From Pediococcus claussenii ATCC BAA-344 (lineage in GTDB: Bacteria; Bacillota; Bacilli; Lactobacillales; Lactobacillaceae): DNA of 64,000 nucleotides. The notes below the pieces were generated by a model. It searched no databases. It saw only the letters and a list, made by a program, of their open reading frames with translations, and was not told the origin of the DNA. A program made the translations under genes and the position numbers. Location: the NCBI RefSeq assembly GCF_000237995.1, contig NC_016605.1, forward strand, positions 1,302,001 to 1,366,000, in the 5' to 3' direction. Each line of letters begins with the position of its first letter. Position 1 is the stretch's first letter. Positions 19,124 through 28,330 of this stretch are shown in pieces.

Positions 19124-20767
19124 ATGACAAATTCACCTTTGGATTCAAAAAAGAGGTTCATTAGCTGGCCGGTGGTAGCCTTAATGGATTTCGTTACAGT
19201 TATCGGTTTTGATGATTTAATTTATAACTTTCATAATCAAGGTCTAGCAATTGTTACAACCTGGATTATTATGATTCTTCTGTTTGTTTGGCCTTACGAG
19301 ATGATGGTTGGACAACTCGGCGGCACATTTAACGAAGATGGTGGCGGACTTGCTTCGTGGGTTCGTGCAACTAATGGTGATTTAGCTGGTTACGTAGTTG
19401 CTTTCTTCTATTGGATTGCTGGACTGCCGTACGTAGTCGATGTAGCTAATTCGGTGGTCGTTTCAATCAGTTGGCTTGTAAAAGGAAATGGTAATCTCCA
19501 AAACTATATGCCGACAATTGTCTTTGCACTTTTTACTGCCATCGTATTCCTTGTATTCATTTGGTTCCAACACTTTTTCAAAAATCGCTCACTTGAGGTC
19601 TTAAGTACCATTGGTGGGATAGCGATGTTTGTTATGACAATTTTATTCGTTGTAATGACGGTAGCTGCTTTAATTAAAGGACGTCATATTGCCACCCAAC
19701 CGTTTAATTTGCACTCATTCATACCCAATCTAAGTGGTGGCACAAATCTTTGGCACTTCCTTTCAACCTTCGGACTGTTAATTTTTGCAATTAACGGTGC
19801 GGAGCTAGCTGCTCCATACGTTAAAGAAATGAAAAATGGTAAAAAGGACTTTCCAAAGGCAATGATGATGCTTCTTATCATGACTATTTTCTTAACAGTC
19901 TTTGGTTCATTCTCACTAGCCGTATTCTTTAATGCTCATAACTTACCTTATGATTTAAAAATGAATGGTTCCTATTATGCTTTCCAAGCCTTAGGTCGAG
20001 AATTTGGAATTGGTAATACATTTATGTATACCTTTGCAGTATCTCAAGCAGTCTATATGTTCGCCCAACTTGCCGTCATTCTTGATGCAAGTACACGAAT
20101 TTTCCTTTCAGACGTTGCTCTCAAATATTTACCAAAGTCCCTTGGTAAATTAAATGATGATGGCTTACCAATCAACGGATATTGGCTAACAACCGGAATT
20201 GTTTCACTTGTTTTATTCCTCAGTAACTGGCTGCCAAGCATTAATGACATGTTTAACTGGCTTTTAAACATCAACGGAATTGTTTCTCCGTTTGTTACCA
20301 GTTTTGTTTTCTTCGCCTTTATGCGTATTCGGCAACGAAGCAAGGACTTTCCATCAGCATACGTCTTTATTAAGAACGACAAGTTAGCTTGGTTAGTCGG
20401 TGCCTGGTGCTTTGTAATCACGATCGTATTTTCAATTCTTGGCATCTTCCCAACTGACGCCAAAGCTGGCACCATGTTATACGACAAAGAACTAATTTTA
20501 AACATTGTAATCCCAGTTATTTTTGTTGCGTTATCAGTATTGCTCCCTTACCTTGCTTGGGTTGAACGTAATGCACTACAAAAGGCGCTGCGCCGGGCCC
20601 TTCCTTTTGCAGTAATTGCATTTGGCATTGGTGCTTACATCGTAATCCGCAATGGATTAAATGACCAGATATGGATTGCTCTAGGCGCTTGGGTTGTCGT
20701 AGTGGCAATTAGTGTTTTAATTTACTGGATGGCGTTTGGATTGTTTAGAAAACATCAAACACGCTAA
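19124..20767 (+). CDS. APC-superfamily amino acid permease or antiporter
   Basis: A 547-residue membrane protein with about 12 transmembrane segments. It resembles the glutamate/GABA-antiporter-like branch of the APC superfamily (N-terminal FISWPVVALMDFVTVIGFDD, then VWPYEMMVGQLGGTFNEDGGGLASW, equivalent to the TM1-TM3 region). A GAGAG ribosome site lies 8 nt before the ATG. It is just downstream of the histidine phosphatase and ends in a bidirectional terminator. Substrate cannot be assigned; no decarboxylase gene is adjacent. Confidence 0.8.
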   Translation: MTNSPLDSKKRFISWPVVALMDFVTVIGFDDLIYNFHNQGLAIVTTWIIMILLFVWPYEMMVGQLGGTFNEDGGGLASWVRATNGDLAGYVVAFFYWIAGLPYVVDVANSVVVSISWLVKGNGNLQNYMPTIVFALFTAIVFLVFIWFQHFFKNRSLEVLSTIGGIAMFVMTILFVVMTVAALIKGRHIATQPFNLHSFIPNLSGGTNLWHFLSTFGLLIFAINGAELAAPYVKEMKNGKKDFPKAMMMLLIMTIFLTVFGSFSLAVFFNAHNLPYDLKMNGSYYAFQALGREFGIGNTFMYTFAVSQAVYMFAQLAVILDASTRIFLSDVALKYLPKSLGKLNDDGLPINGYWLTTGIVSLVLFLSNWLPSINDMFNWLLNINGIVSPFVTSFVFFAFMRIRQRSKDFPSAYVFIKNDKLAWLVGAWCFVITIVFSILGIFPTDAKAGTMLYDKELILNIVIPVIFVALSVLLPYLAWVERNALQKALRRALPFAVIAFGIGAYIVIRNGLNDQIWIALGAWVVVVAISVLIYWMAFGLFRKHQTR

Positions 20768-20769
20768 AT

Positions 20770-20809
20770 AAAAAGAGAAACTAGCTTGATAAAGCCAATT
20801 TCTCTTTTT
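20770..20809. terminator. Bidirectional terminator between the permease and fabV
   Basis: AAAAAGAGAAA (20770-20780) and TTTCTCTTTTT (20799-20809) are perfect complements with an 18-nt loop. It serves the plus-strand permease and the minus-strand fabV, whose stop abuts it. Confidence 0.8.
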
Positions 20810-20810
20810 A

Positions 20811-22019
20811 TTATGGTTTAAGTTGGACTAATTCATCAAAATCAACTTGATCACTAATCGAATCGTTAACTTCAAATCCATTTAAATTCATAAACTCTGT
20901 TTTAAAAGTCCGATAAGCTGTTAAATCCGTTTTAAAATTATCTGGTGTAATCTTTTGTAAGAGGTCTTTTGTTTGAGCCTGCGTATCAGATTCTAACTCC
21001 CAACTGTCAGGCCTTAAGCGCCCTTTTTCATCCCATTTCGGTTGTTTACCATACAACATTGTTCGAAATGTACGGTCTTGATGCATAATTGGCGTCTCGT
21101 GAGTTCCCTTTGCTGTCATTACTTTATATAAAGCTATACAATAAACTGGAAAAATTGGAATTACTAAAGAAGCCTTTGTGGTTACAGCTTTATTTACAAT
21201 CACAGTAGCTTTTCCATTCAGACTTTCAAGTTTACTTTGAATCGCTTTAGCATGAATATCATCGTCATCCTTAGCCACACCTAAGGTACCTTCATGGTAA
21301 AAAGAATAAGTTAGTGGTGACCCAATGTAAGAGAAAATAACCGTTTTAAAACCATCGACAAGAACGTCAGCTTTTTTCAAAAAATCAATCCATCTTTCCC
21401 AGTCTTCGCCTCCCATTACTTTGATGGTTTGATCAATTTCAGACTGGTTTGCTGGCTCAATTGTTTGCTCAACCATTTCGTTTTTTTCGAGATTGAGATT
21501 ATAGCCCGTTACCGCTTTATCGATTGGTTTAATAACCGATGTATAAATCTTTTCTGGATTAGCAGGATCAATTCGTTTAGGAGAAGCCAGACTATATACA
21601 AGCAAATCAATCTTGCCACCAAATGAAGTTTTAATGTAGTTAATTACATCGTCTTTCATTTGATCGCTGAAAGCATCTCCAATAAAGTTTGTGGCAATTA
21701 AGCCATGTTGTTCTGCAAATTGTCGAAAATAAATATTATTGTACCAACCAGCGGAGCCTAACATATTTCCATTCTTAGGACCTCTTTCAAAAGAAACCCC
21801 AATTGTGTCGGCTCCACCACCAAACGCTGTAGTAATTCGTGCTGCTAATCCATAACTGGAGGATGCACCTAAAACGAGTACCTTCTTAGGACCATTGTAC
21901 TCACCTTTTGATTCAACATACTCAATTTGATTTCTAATATATTTTTTTAGTCCGTTCGGATTAATTGAACGTGCTATATTTCCTTTGAGGATTGGCTGAG
22001 TTGTGATTAGCTGTGTCAT
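20811..22019 (-). CDS. fabV: Trans-2-enoyl-ACP/CoA reductase, FabV/TER family
   Basis: NAD(P)H-dependent reductase of 2-enoyl-ACP or 2-enoyl-CoA, a FabI-independent enoyl reductase known for triclosan insensitivity. It is 402 residues from the ATG at 22019 (protein MTQLITTQP), where AAAGGAAG is 8 nt upstream. The ATG at 22037 would place the SD inside the gene. LVLGASSSYGLAARI is the extended Rossmann glycine motif. The catalytic Y-x8-K appears in YHEGTLGVAK. It is a stand-alone gene with a shared terminator. Confidence 0.9.
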   Translation of the reverse strand: MTQLITTQPILKGNIARSINPNGLKKYIRNQIEYVESKGEYNGPKKVLVLGASSSYGLAARITTAFGGGADTIGVSFERGPKNGNMLGSAGWYNNIYFRQFAEQHGLIATNFIGDAFSDQMKDDVINYIKTSFGGKIDLLVYSLASPKRIDPANPEKIYTSVIKPIDKAVTGYNLNLEKNEMVEQTIEPANQSEIDQTIKVMGGEDWERWIDFLKKADVLVDGFKTVIFSYIGSPLTYSFYHEGTLGVAKDDDDIHAKAIQSKLESLNGKATVIVNKAVTTKASLVIPIFPVYCIALYKVMTAKGTHETPIMHQDRTFRTMLYGKQPKWDEKGRLRPDSWELESDTQAQTKDLLQKITPDNFKTDLTAYRTFKTEFMNLNGFEVNDSISDQVDFDELVQLKP

Positions 22020-22091
22020 GCCATTACTTCCTTTCAATTCAATAACAAATAAATTTAACTAACACATTTTTGTTCATTATTCATGCACTTG

Positions 22092-22120
22092 TTTCAACAT
22101 ACCAATAAAGTAATTATAAT
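22092..22120 (+). promoter_or_regulatory. Promoter of the glpK-like gene
   Basis: TTTCAA (22092-22097), a 17-bp spacer and a perfect TATAAT (22115-22120). The predicted start would leave a short leader of about 28 nt before the ATG at 22155. Confidence 0.55.
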
Positions 22121-22154
22121 ATAGTAAAAATAAAAAATAAGGGAATGTCTGCTC

Positions 22155-23669
22155 ATGTCCGAAAAATATATATTATCGATTTTTGCCGGTAGCACATCCG
22201 TACGCTCCACAATCTTTAATCATGATGGACTTCAAGTTATCTCGTTCAAAAAGGATATTACTCCCCACATCCAACACAATGGTTGGTATGAGCAAGATGC
22301 AATTGAAATTTGGGACGCCGTATCTTCCACAATTGCAAACGCTCTGATCGTTTCTGAAATTCATCCCGATCAAATAGCCAGTATTGGCATCACCAATCAA
22401 CGTGAGACAACTGTAATTTGGAACAAAAAAACAGGTATACCAATTTATAGTGCAATTGCTTGGCAGTCAAGACAAACCAAAGACATAGCCTATCAATGGA
22501 TTAGGGATGGGTATTCAGATTTTTTTCAGAAAAAAACTGGTTTAAGAATCGACGCCTATTTTTCAGCGACCAAGGTTCGTTGGATTCTGGATAATGTTTC
22601 AGGTGCTCAGGAAGCTGCCAATCATGGTGATCTTTTATTTGGAACCATTGATACATGGGTATTATGGAATCTAACTAAGGGCAAAACTCATACCACAGAT
22701 TACACCAATGCTAGTCGAACTATGCTATTTAATCTGCTAGACCTACAATGGGACACAGAGATTTTGACCCTATTGCATATTCCAAACTCAATGATGCCAA
22801 ATATCAAATCAAACTCCGAAATATATGGTTATACTGATCCAGATGTCTTTTTTGGTAGTTCTGTTCCCATTGCTGGCATGGCGGGTGACCAACAAGCAGC
22901 CTTCATTGGCAATAGTGCTTTCAAACCTGGGGTCGTTAAAAACTCGTATGGGACTGGTGCCTTTATCATGATGAACATTGGTGAATCACCTAAAATATCT
23001 AATAATAAATTACTAACAACTGTTGCTTATGGTATTAATCATAAAGTTTACTACGCGCTTGAAGGTAGCATCTTCGTTGCTGGGTCCGCAATTAACTGGC
23101 TTAAAAATGGTTTGGAAATGATTGATGATCCACAAGAATCTTCTAAACTAGCATTACAATCAAGTCAAACAAATAGTCTGTACATTGTTCCTTCATTTAC
23201 TGGTCTTGGAGCCCCATACTGGGATCCAGATGCTAAGGGTGCAGCCTTCGGAATCACCGAGCAAACCAACAGAAATGATTTTATCAAAGCCACCTTACAA
23301 TCAATTGCGTATCAGGCTAAGGATGTTATTAATACTATGGAAAATGATTCTAATATTAGAATTACATCAGTTAGAGCTGACGGTGGTATTTCACGCAATG
23401 ATTATCTGATGCAATTTCAAGCTGACTTGCTACATATCCCTGTTAATATTGCAAATACTTTGGAAACAAAATCTCTTGGTGTTGCCTTTTTAGCAGGATT
23501 AGCAGTTGGATATTGGGAAAATCTAAACGAAGTACAAAAGATTTACAGTCCAGGCGCAATTTTTAATCCCGTAATGGAAAATGCCGAGAGTAACAATCTT
23601 TATGAAGGATGGCGAAACGCTGTTCAAGCCACACGCGTCTACAAACACGTTCCTTATCAGAATAACTGA
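22155..23669 (+). CDS. glpK: Glycerol kinase family protein, divergent
   Basis: FGGY-family carbohydrate kinase most similar to glycerol kinase: 504 residues, with ITNQRETT (glycerol contacts), DAYFSATK and GMAGDQQAA with the catalytic-base Asp245 in place. The usual N-terminal ATP/Mg loop AIDQGTTS is changed to SIFAGSTS, so the conserved Asp and Gln are replaced by F10 and A11. The loop that carries the HPr-phosphorylated His in Gram-positive enzymes (YHFFG) reads DVFFG, with V231. It is therefore probably a second, altered paralogue. It lies convergent to the pdu operon, fitting glycerol metabolism. Confidence 0.8.
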   Translation: MSEKYILSIFAGSTSVRSTIFNHDGLQVISFKKDITPHIQHNGWYEQDAIEIWDAVSSTIANALIVSEIHPDQIASIGITNQRETTVIWNKKTGIPIYSAIAWQSRQTKDIAYQWIRDGYSDFFQKKTGLRIDAYFSATKVRWILDNVSGAQEAANHGDLLFGTIDTWVLWNLTKGKTHTTDYTNASRTMLFNLLDLQWDTEILTLLHIPNSMMPNIKSNSEIYGYTDPDVFFGSSVPIAGMAGDQQAAFIGNSAFKPGVVKNSYGTGAFIMMNIGESPKISNNKLLTTVAYGINHKVYYALEGSIFVAGSAINWLKNGLEMIDDPQESSKLALQSSQTNSLYIVPSFTGLGAPYWDPDAKGAAFGITEQTNRNDFIKATLQSIAYQAKDVINTMENDSNIRITSVRADGGISRNDYLMQFQADLLHIPVNIANTLETKSLGVAFLAGLAVGYWENLNEVQKIYSPGAIFNPVMENAESNNLYEGWRNAVQATRVYKHVPYQNN

Positions 23670-23675
23670 TCAGTA

Positions 23676-23738
23676 TTAAAAAGGATTCGCAATCAACATT
23701 GCCCTCACGTGCACATGTTTAATGCAAATCCTTTTTAA
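23676..23738. terminator. Bidirectional terminator between glpK and the pdu operon tail
   Basis: TTAAAAAGGATT (23676-23687) is the perfect complement of AATCCTTTTTAA (23727-23738). It ends both the plus-strand glpK-like gene and the minus-strand phosphatase gene. Confidence 0.8.
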
Positions 23739-24539
23739 TTAGTTTCTTAATTTTGTCAGATAAATATTTTTAATTCTAATAAAATCATCTTTTTTCAACC
23801 CAACCTCATCTTCTAAAAAGGGTACGGCACCTCCAAATTCGTATTCAAGTATGCCTAATAACTGATCAAAATATTCATTTCTTACGGTTATTAAGTCTCG
23901 AACAGAACAAACAAAATTAGATCCCAGATGCATTTTGCGTGCTTCAGCAACTCGCCAAGAAATCCTATCTTGGGATGCCTCGTTCGTTAGCATATAATCT
24001 GATTTAATTTGTTTTATGCTGACCCCTAACGCTGCAAGAAGCAAGAAACTGCATACGCCTGTTCGATCTTTTCCAGCTGAGCAATGAAAAAGAATCGTTT
24101 TTTCTTCACCATACTTCAGGATAAACCGGAAAAAATCTTGGTAAGCATGAATAGCATGACTGTCAACTAAAAATTTTCGATACGACTGCATCATTCGATA
24201 GTATCCTGCTAATTCATCACTAGAATATAGTTTTTGTATTCGTCGCAGGGATGCCTCGCTCTCAGTCTGATCGCTATTAAAAATTGGAATTCTGCGATAT
24301 TCAAAGCTACTCCAAATCTTATCTGGAAACCGACGAACCTCGTTATCAGACCTTAAATCAATAACTGTATCAATTCCATAGTTATCTAAATATTCTAAAT
24401 CATAACTAGATAAATCTGTTAGGTAGCCAGATCGAATTAACTTATGCCAACGTACAAAGCTTCCATCCGAGGTTTGATATCCACCAATATCACGAAAATT
24501 AAACCCATTAGAAACTTTTAAAATCCTTTCATCCCTCAT
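23739..24539 (-). CDS. Tyrosine-protein phosphatase, PtpB/LipA-like
   Basis: A 266-residue phosphatase with the P-loop HCSAGKDRTG: nucleophile Cys153 and phosphate-binding Arg159. The N-terminal NFRDIGGYQTSDG motif is typical of the triple-specificity PtpB/LipA-like group in Firmicutes. DLRS (about 62-65) carries the general-acid-loop region. It is the last gene of the pdu-side transcription unit, 12 bp after the flavin oxidoreductase, and ends in a shared terminator. A link to propanediol metabolism is not established. Confidence 0.85.
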   Translation of the reverse strand: MRDERILKVSNGFNFRDIGGYQTSDGSFVRWHKLIRSGYLTDLSSYDLEYLDNYGIDTVIDLRSDNEVRRFPDKIWSSFEYRRIPIFNSDQTESEASLRRIQKLYSSDELAGYYRMMQSYRKFLVDSHAIHAYQDFFRFILKYGEEKTILFHCSAGKDRTGVCSFLLLAALGVSIKQIKSDYMLTNEASQDRISWRVAEARKMHLGSNFVCSVRDLITVRNEYFDQLLGILEYEFGGAVPFLEDEVGLKKDDFIRIKNIYLTKLRN

Positions 24540-24551
24540 GGCTCCTCTTCC

Positions 24552-25613
24552 CTACCGTAAAAATTTATAAATGTCCTCCGAAATACCAATCTCAAATGCA
24601 GATTGCATTTTTTTACTAGTATTTGCTACACCTGTCAGTTCTGGGGCCCAATTGGGACTAGCAATTAACGGTGTGCCAACTGCAATCAAATCACTATTCT
24701 GTAATGCTAAATTTGTATCGACCACATTTCTAATTTTCCCTGAAGCAATGATTGGTATTTTTGTTATGGCTTTGAAAATTTCTAAAATGGAAAAATTAGA
24801 TTGGTAAGTTTTAGGAACACTCTTAAAATCATGTAGCGACAAACTTATATAATCTATATTTAGCGTATTAAGTAATTTAACAAGCAGTATTGTATCACGA
24901 ATTGTCATCCCGCCTGTCTCAAATTCTTCCGGTGAAAGACGATAGCCAAGTAAAAACTTGCCCTGATCGAACTGAGAAATCGTGCTAGACAATGAGCGAA
25001 TAAGAATTTCAATGAAGCGCAAACGATTTTCGATTGAACCACCAAATTGATCACACCTCTTATTAGATAGGGGCGAAACAAATTGCTGGGGAAGAAACCC
25101 GTTAGCTCCATGGATTTCAATACCATCAAACTTTGCAGCCATTGCTCTTTTAGTGGCAGTGGAAAAATCATTAACAACTTTTAAAATATTCATTCGCGTC
25201 ATTTCTCTTGGTACATCTAAAGTACCATAATTACCCTTAATTGAGCTGGGAGCCATAACTTGTTCGCCAAATGTGTTTATCCGATTCGTCATACGGCCGG
25301 CATGAACAAGTTGTAAGATAGCCTTAGTATCATTTGCATGGATAGTATTAGCAAGATCATTTAATCCCTCAATTTTACCATCATTATCTACCCCAACCGA
25401 TCCAGTAACCGTATTTCCATTCTTTGAAACAAATGCTGAACCAACAACATCCATTCCAACTCCTTTACTTCTTGATTTATGAAATGCAATATCATTTTGG
25501 CTAATGGTGCCATCAAATAAAGACATACGCAAATCCATCGGAGCCAGTATTATACGATTTTTTAAGGATACACCGTTCGCAAATATAAATGGTTTCTTTG
25601 CAATTGATTCCAA
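24552..25613 (-). CDS. NADH-dependent flavin oxidoreductase (old yellow enzyme family)
   Basis: FMN-binding TIM-barrel oxidoreductase, 353 residues from a TTG at 25613 that lies 8 nt after GGGAGG. The more distant ATG at 25685 would overlap pduU heavily. Family motifs are NRIILAPMD (FMN), LVHAGRM, and the HGANG active-site segment followed by QQFVSPLSNKRCDQFGGS. It begins 16 bp after the pduU stop, so it is part of the pdu transcription unit. OYE-type enzymes reduce activated alkenes and may detoxify acrolein-like products of glycerol dehydration; that role is my inference. Confidence 0.85.
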   Translation of the reverse strand: MESIAKKPFIFANGVSLKNRIILAPMDLRMSLFDGTISQNDIAFHKSRSKGVGMDVVGSAFVSKNGNTVTGSVGVDNDGKIEGLNDLANTIHANDTKAILQLVHAGRMTNRINTFGEQVMAPSSIKGNYGTLDVPREMTRMNILKVVNDFSTATKRAMAAKFDGIEIHGANGFLPQQFVSPLSNKRCDQFGGSIENRLRFIEILIRSLSSTISQFDQGKFLLGYRLSPEEFETGGMTIRDTILLVKLLNTLNIDYISLSLHDFKSVPKTYQSNFSILEIFKAITKIPIIASGKIRNVVDTNLALQNSDLIAVGTPLIASPNWAPELTGVANTSKKMQSAFEIGISEDIYKFLR

Positions 25614-25629
25614 TATATTTCCTCCCAGA

Positions 25630-25974
25630 TTAAGTTCGAGTAATGATTGGAATATCGAAACCGAGTAGGCTATGTAAAGTTTCAATAACCTGTTTTAAAG
25701 CCGATTCTACTTCCGAAACTTCGCCAACAACTACTACTGAACCGCTGAAACGGTCAATAAATCCGAGTTTAACGTTGCTTGATTTAGTTGCAATATCCCC
25801 TGCAATTATCGAGGCCTCACTTGGAGTAATTGTTAGAATACCTAAAGCGTTTTTAGGTTCTTGAACACCCAATTTTTCGTATATATCTTCTGTTGGATTA
25901 GCCACAATGTGTGCCAAAGTAACTTGTTTTCCAGGAACATACTCTTGGATTGTCCTCTCAATATCTCTACTCAT
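25630..25974 (-). CDS. pduU: Microcompartment shell protein PduU (circularly permuted BMC)
   Basis: A 114-residue BMC shell hexamer subunit. The N-terminal [19 protein letters not shown] segment forms the beta-barrel cap typical of PduU/Eut[28 protein letters not shown] and the C-terminal PIITRT match Salmonella PduU closely. It lies downstream of pduW and is the last canonical pdu gene of the operon. PduU is reported to bind PduV, which here is encoded far upstream near pduA. Confidence 0.93.
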   Translation of the reverse strand: MSRDIERTIQEYVPGKQVTLAHIVANPTEDIYEKLGVQEPKNALGILTITPSEASIIAGDIATKSSNVKLGFIDRFSGSVVVVGEVSEVESALKQVIETLHSLLGFDIPIITRT

Positions 25975-25986
25975 TATTGATTCCTC

Positions 25987-27174
25987 CTAGTCGCTAAATC
26001 CAGCAACTTCCATAACATCGCGGGCAATGATGATCTCCTCATCAGTTGGAATTACGGCAATCTTAACTTTACTATCATCTGCTTCAATACTCAAAGCATT
26101 AGTTTTGTTTTTCTCCTCATCAACTTTAACTCCTAAATATCCAAGTTGCGAACAAACCATCGCGCGAATTGTTGGCGAATATTGACCAATTCCTGCAGTA
26201 AATACGATCATATCAATACCATTTAAATCAGTTGCATACGCACCAATGTAGTGTTGGATTTGATGAACAAAAACATCTAGTGCAAGTTGGGCCCGCTTAT
26301 TTCCTTTACTTGCTGCTTCTTCAAGATCCCGCATATCATTTGAAATGCCAGAAATTCCTAGCAACCCAGATTTTTTATTTAGCATTTCACGCACGTCGTG
26401 CGAGTTCATATCAAATTCTTCTTCAATGAACGGTAGAATTTCAGGGTCAATATCGCCAGAACGAGTACCCATCACTAACCCTGCTAAGGGAGTGAACCCC
26501 ATCGAAGTATTAATAGATTCACCATCTTTAATGGCACATAAGCTACTACCATTTCCTAAGTGGCAAGAGATTAAACGGCTAGTTTGTTCCTTACCAAACA
26601 ACTCAACAGATCTCTCAGCAATGTATTGGTGAGATGGCCCATGAAAACCATAGCGACGAATGCCATGCTTTTCATAATACTCGTACGGCAATGCGTACAA
26701 ATATGCCTTTTCAGGCATTGTGTGATGAAAAGAAGTGTCAAAGACTGCTACCTCTTTTGCATCTGGTAAAAGTTTTTTAAAAGCTTTAATTCCAATTAAA
26801 TTAACTGGATTATGCAAAGGTGACAAAACAGACAACTCATCAATTCTATCCTCAACCTTTTGATCGATCAAAACCGATTTTGTGTATGAACCACCGTGCG
26901 AAATGCGGTGACCAACCCCATCAATTTCTGACTTATTATGGATGATACCACTCGTTAAAAGCATTTCGATCACTTCTTGAATTGCACTTGAATGATCGGG
27001 AATATCCTTCACAATCTTACTTTTTTCAGCATGTGCACTAAATGAAAATTCACTATTTTTTCCACCAATTCGGTCAATTGAACCACTCGCCAAAACTTCT
27101 TCTTCAGGCATCTGATAAAATTTAAATTTGATGGATGAACTCCCTGAATTAATAGATAGAATTTTTTGAGACAT
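25987..27174 (-). CDS. pduW: Propionate/acetate kinase
   Basis: A 395-residue ASKHA-fold acetokinase that turns propionyl-phosphate (or acetyl-phosphate) plus ADP into propionate plus ATP, the ATP-yielding end of the pathway. N-terminal LSINSGSSSIKFKFY is the phosphate-1 motif, and SCHLGNGSSLCAI and MGTRSGDIDP are acetate kinase hallmarks. Position between pduQ and pduU argues for the pduW name rather than a housekeeping ackA, though substrate choice is inferred from context. Confidence 0.9.
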   Translation of the reverse strand: MSQKILSINSGSSSIKFKFYQMPEEEVLASGSIDRIGGKNSEFSFSAHAEKSKIVKDIPDHSSAIQEVIEMLLTSGIIHNKSEIDGVGHRISHGGSYTKSVLIDQKVEDRIDELSVLSPLHNPVNLIGIKAFKKLLPDAKEVAVFDTSFHHTMPEKAYLYALPYEYYEKHGIRRYGFHGPSHQYIAERSVELFGKEQTSRLISCHLGNGSSLCAIKDGESINTSMGFTPLAGLVMGTRSGDIDPEILPFIEEEFDMNSHDVREMLNKKSGLLGISGISNDMRDLEEAASKGNKRAQLALDVFVHQIQHYIGAYATDLNGIDMIVFTAGIGQYSPTIRAMVCSQLGYLGVKVDEEKNKTNALSIEADDSKVKIAVIPTDEEIIIARDVMEVAGFSD

Positions 27175-27206
27175 AATCGTAAGCCCTCTCTACTCTGCTC
27201 TTTTTG

Positions 27207-28328
27207 TTACTTAATAATTTTTTTGTAAATAGTTGCTAGATCAGCATCTGAAGGAACAACTGGATTTCCAGGAAATGTTCCATCTAACTTAGCTGCTGCC
27301 ACAATCGTGTCAGTTGCAGCAATCGCTTCTTTTGGATCAATACCAAAGGAAGCCAACGTTGGAGGACAATCCATTTGACGCATCATTGTCTTGATGTGAT
27401 TTTCCAAACGACGAACTGCTACAGTATCTGCCATTCCATTTGAAGCTAAACCAGCTTTACGAGTTGCAATTGCATATTTGTGCATCGCTAATTTAGAATT
27501 TGAAGCGTTATATTCAACAACATACGATAGCAACATTGCATTAGCTAAACCGTGTGGAATATGGAAATTAGCACCCAATTGATGTGCAATTGAGTGACAA
27601 ATTCCTAGCCCTGCGTTATTAAAGGCTATTCCTGCAGAGCAAGACGCTTCATGTACAATTTTTCGTGCTTCCTCATTTTTACCATGTTTGAAACATTCCA
27701 CCAAAGTATTAGCAATTACATCAACACTTTTTTCTGCCAATGCATCCGTAATGGTATTGGCATCGACTGCAACTAATGACTCTAAAGCATGTGTTAAAAC
27801 ATCCAACCCTGAATATGCCGTAACACTATTAGGCGCACTCATTACCAATTGTGGATCTAAAAGTGCAATATTCGGTGTTAAGTGGTCATTAATAATCGGA
27901 AACTTACGATGATTTTCTGTATCCGAAACAACCGCCGTGTTTGTGACCTCTGAGCCAGTACCACTAGTAGTTGGAATTGCAATAAATTCCTTAATATATG
28001 AATTCGTTATCTTCTCTCCAAAGAAACGAATTGCCTTGCCGGTATCAATTGCTGATCCACCACCAATTCCAATCATAACGGTTGGGCAAACTTCAGTAAA
28101 TTGCTGAACCCCTTCCATAATGTTTGCCAAAGGTGGATCAGGTTTTACATTTGAAAAAATCGCGACTTGATTACTACTATTAATGTTGCTTAAAATTCCG
28201 TCCAACGTCGGCGTATTTGGTAAAAATGAATCACATACCATCAATACGTTTTCATTTGAGATGTTCTTAAGCTCGCTTAAACTATCATTACCAGAAAAAA
28301 TTTTAGTAGGAATTGAAATCTTCTCCAT
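27207..28328 (-). CDS. pduQ: Propanol dehydrogenase, iron-containing
   Basis: A group III iron-dependent alcohol dehydrogenase, 373 residues from the ATG at 28328, which has GGGAGG 8 nt upstream. Nucleotide motif GIGGGSAIDTGKAI is present. Metal ligands lie in the segment GLDVLTHALESL and in GLGICHSIAHQLGANFHIPHG. It reduces propionaldehyde to 1-propanol (or 3-hydroxypropionaldehyde to 1,3-propanediol), recycling NAD+ inside the microcompartment. Start and pduP stop overlap tightly. Confidence 0.93.
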   Translation of the reverse strand: MEKISIPTKIFSGNDSLSELKNISNENVLMVCDSFLPNTPTLDGILSNINSSNQVAIFSNVKPDPPLANIMEGVQQFTEVCPTVMIGIGGGSAIDTGKAIRFFGEKITNSYIKEFIAIPTTSGTGSEVTNTAVVSDTENHRKFPIINDHLTPNIALLDPQLVMSAPNSVTAYSGLDVLTHALESLVAVDANTITDALAEKSVDVIANTLVECFKHGKNEEARKIVHEASCSAGIAFNNAGLGICHSIAHQLGANFHIPHGLANAMLLSYVVEYNASNSKLAMHKYAIATRKAGLASNGMADTVAVRRLENHIKTMMRQMDCPPTLASFGIDPKEAIAATDTIVAAAKLDGTFPGNPVVPSDADLATIYKKIIK

Positions 28329-28330
28329 AA

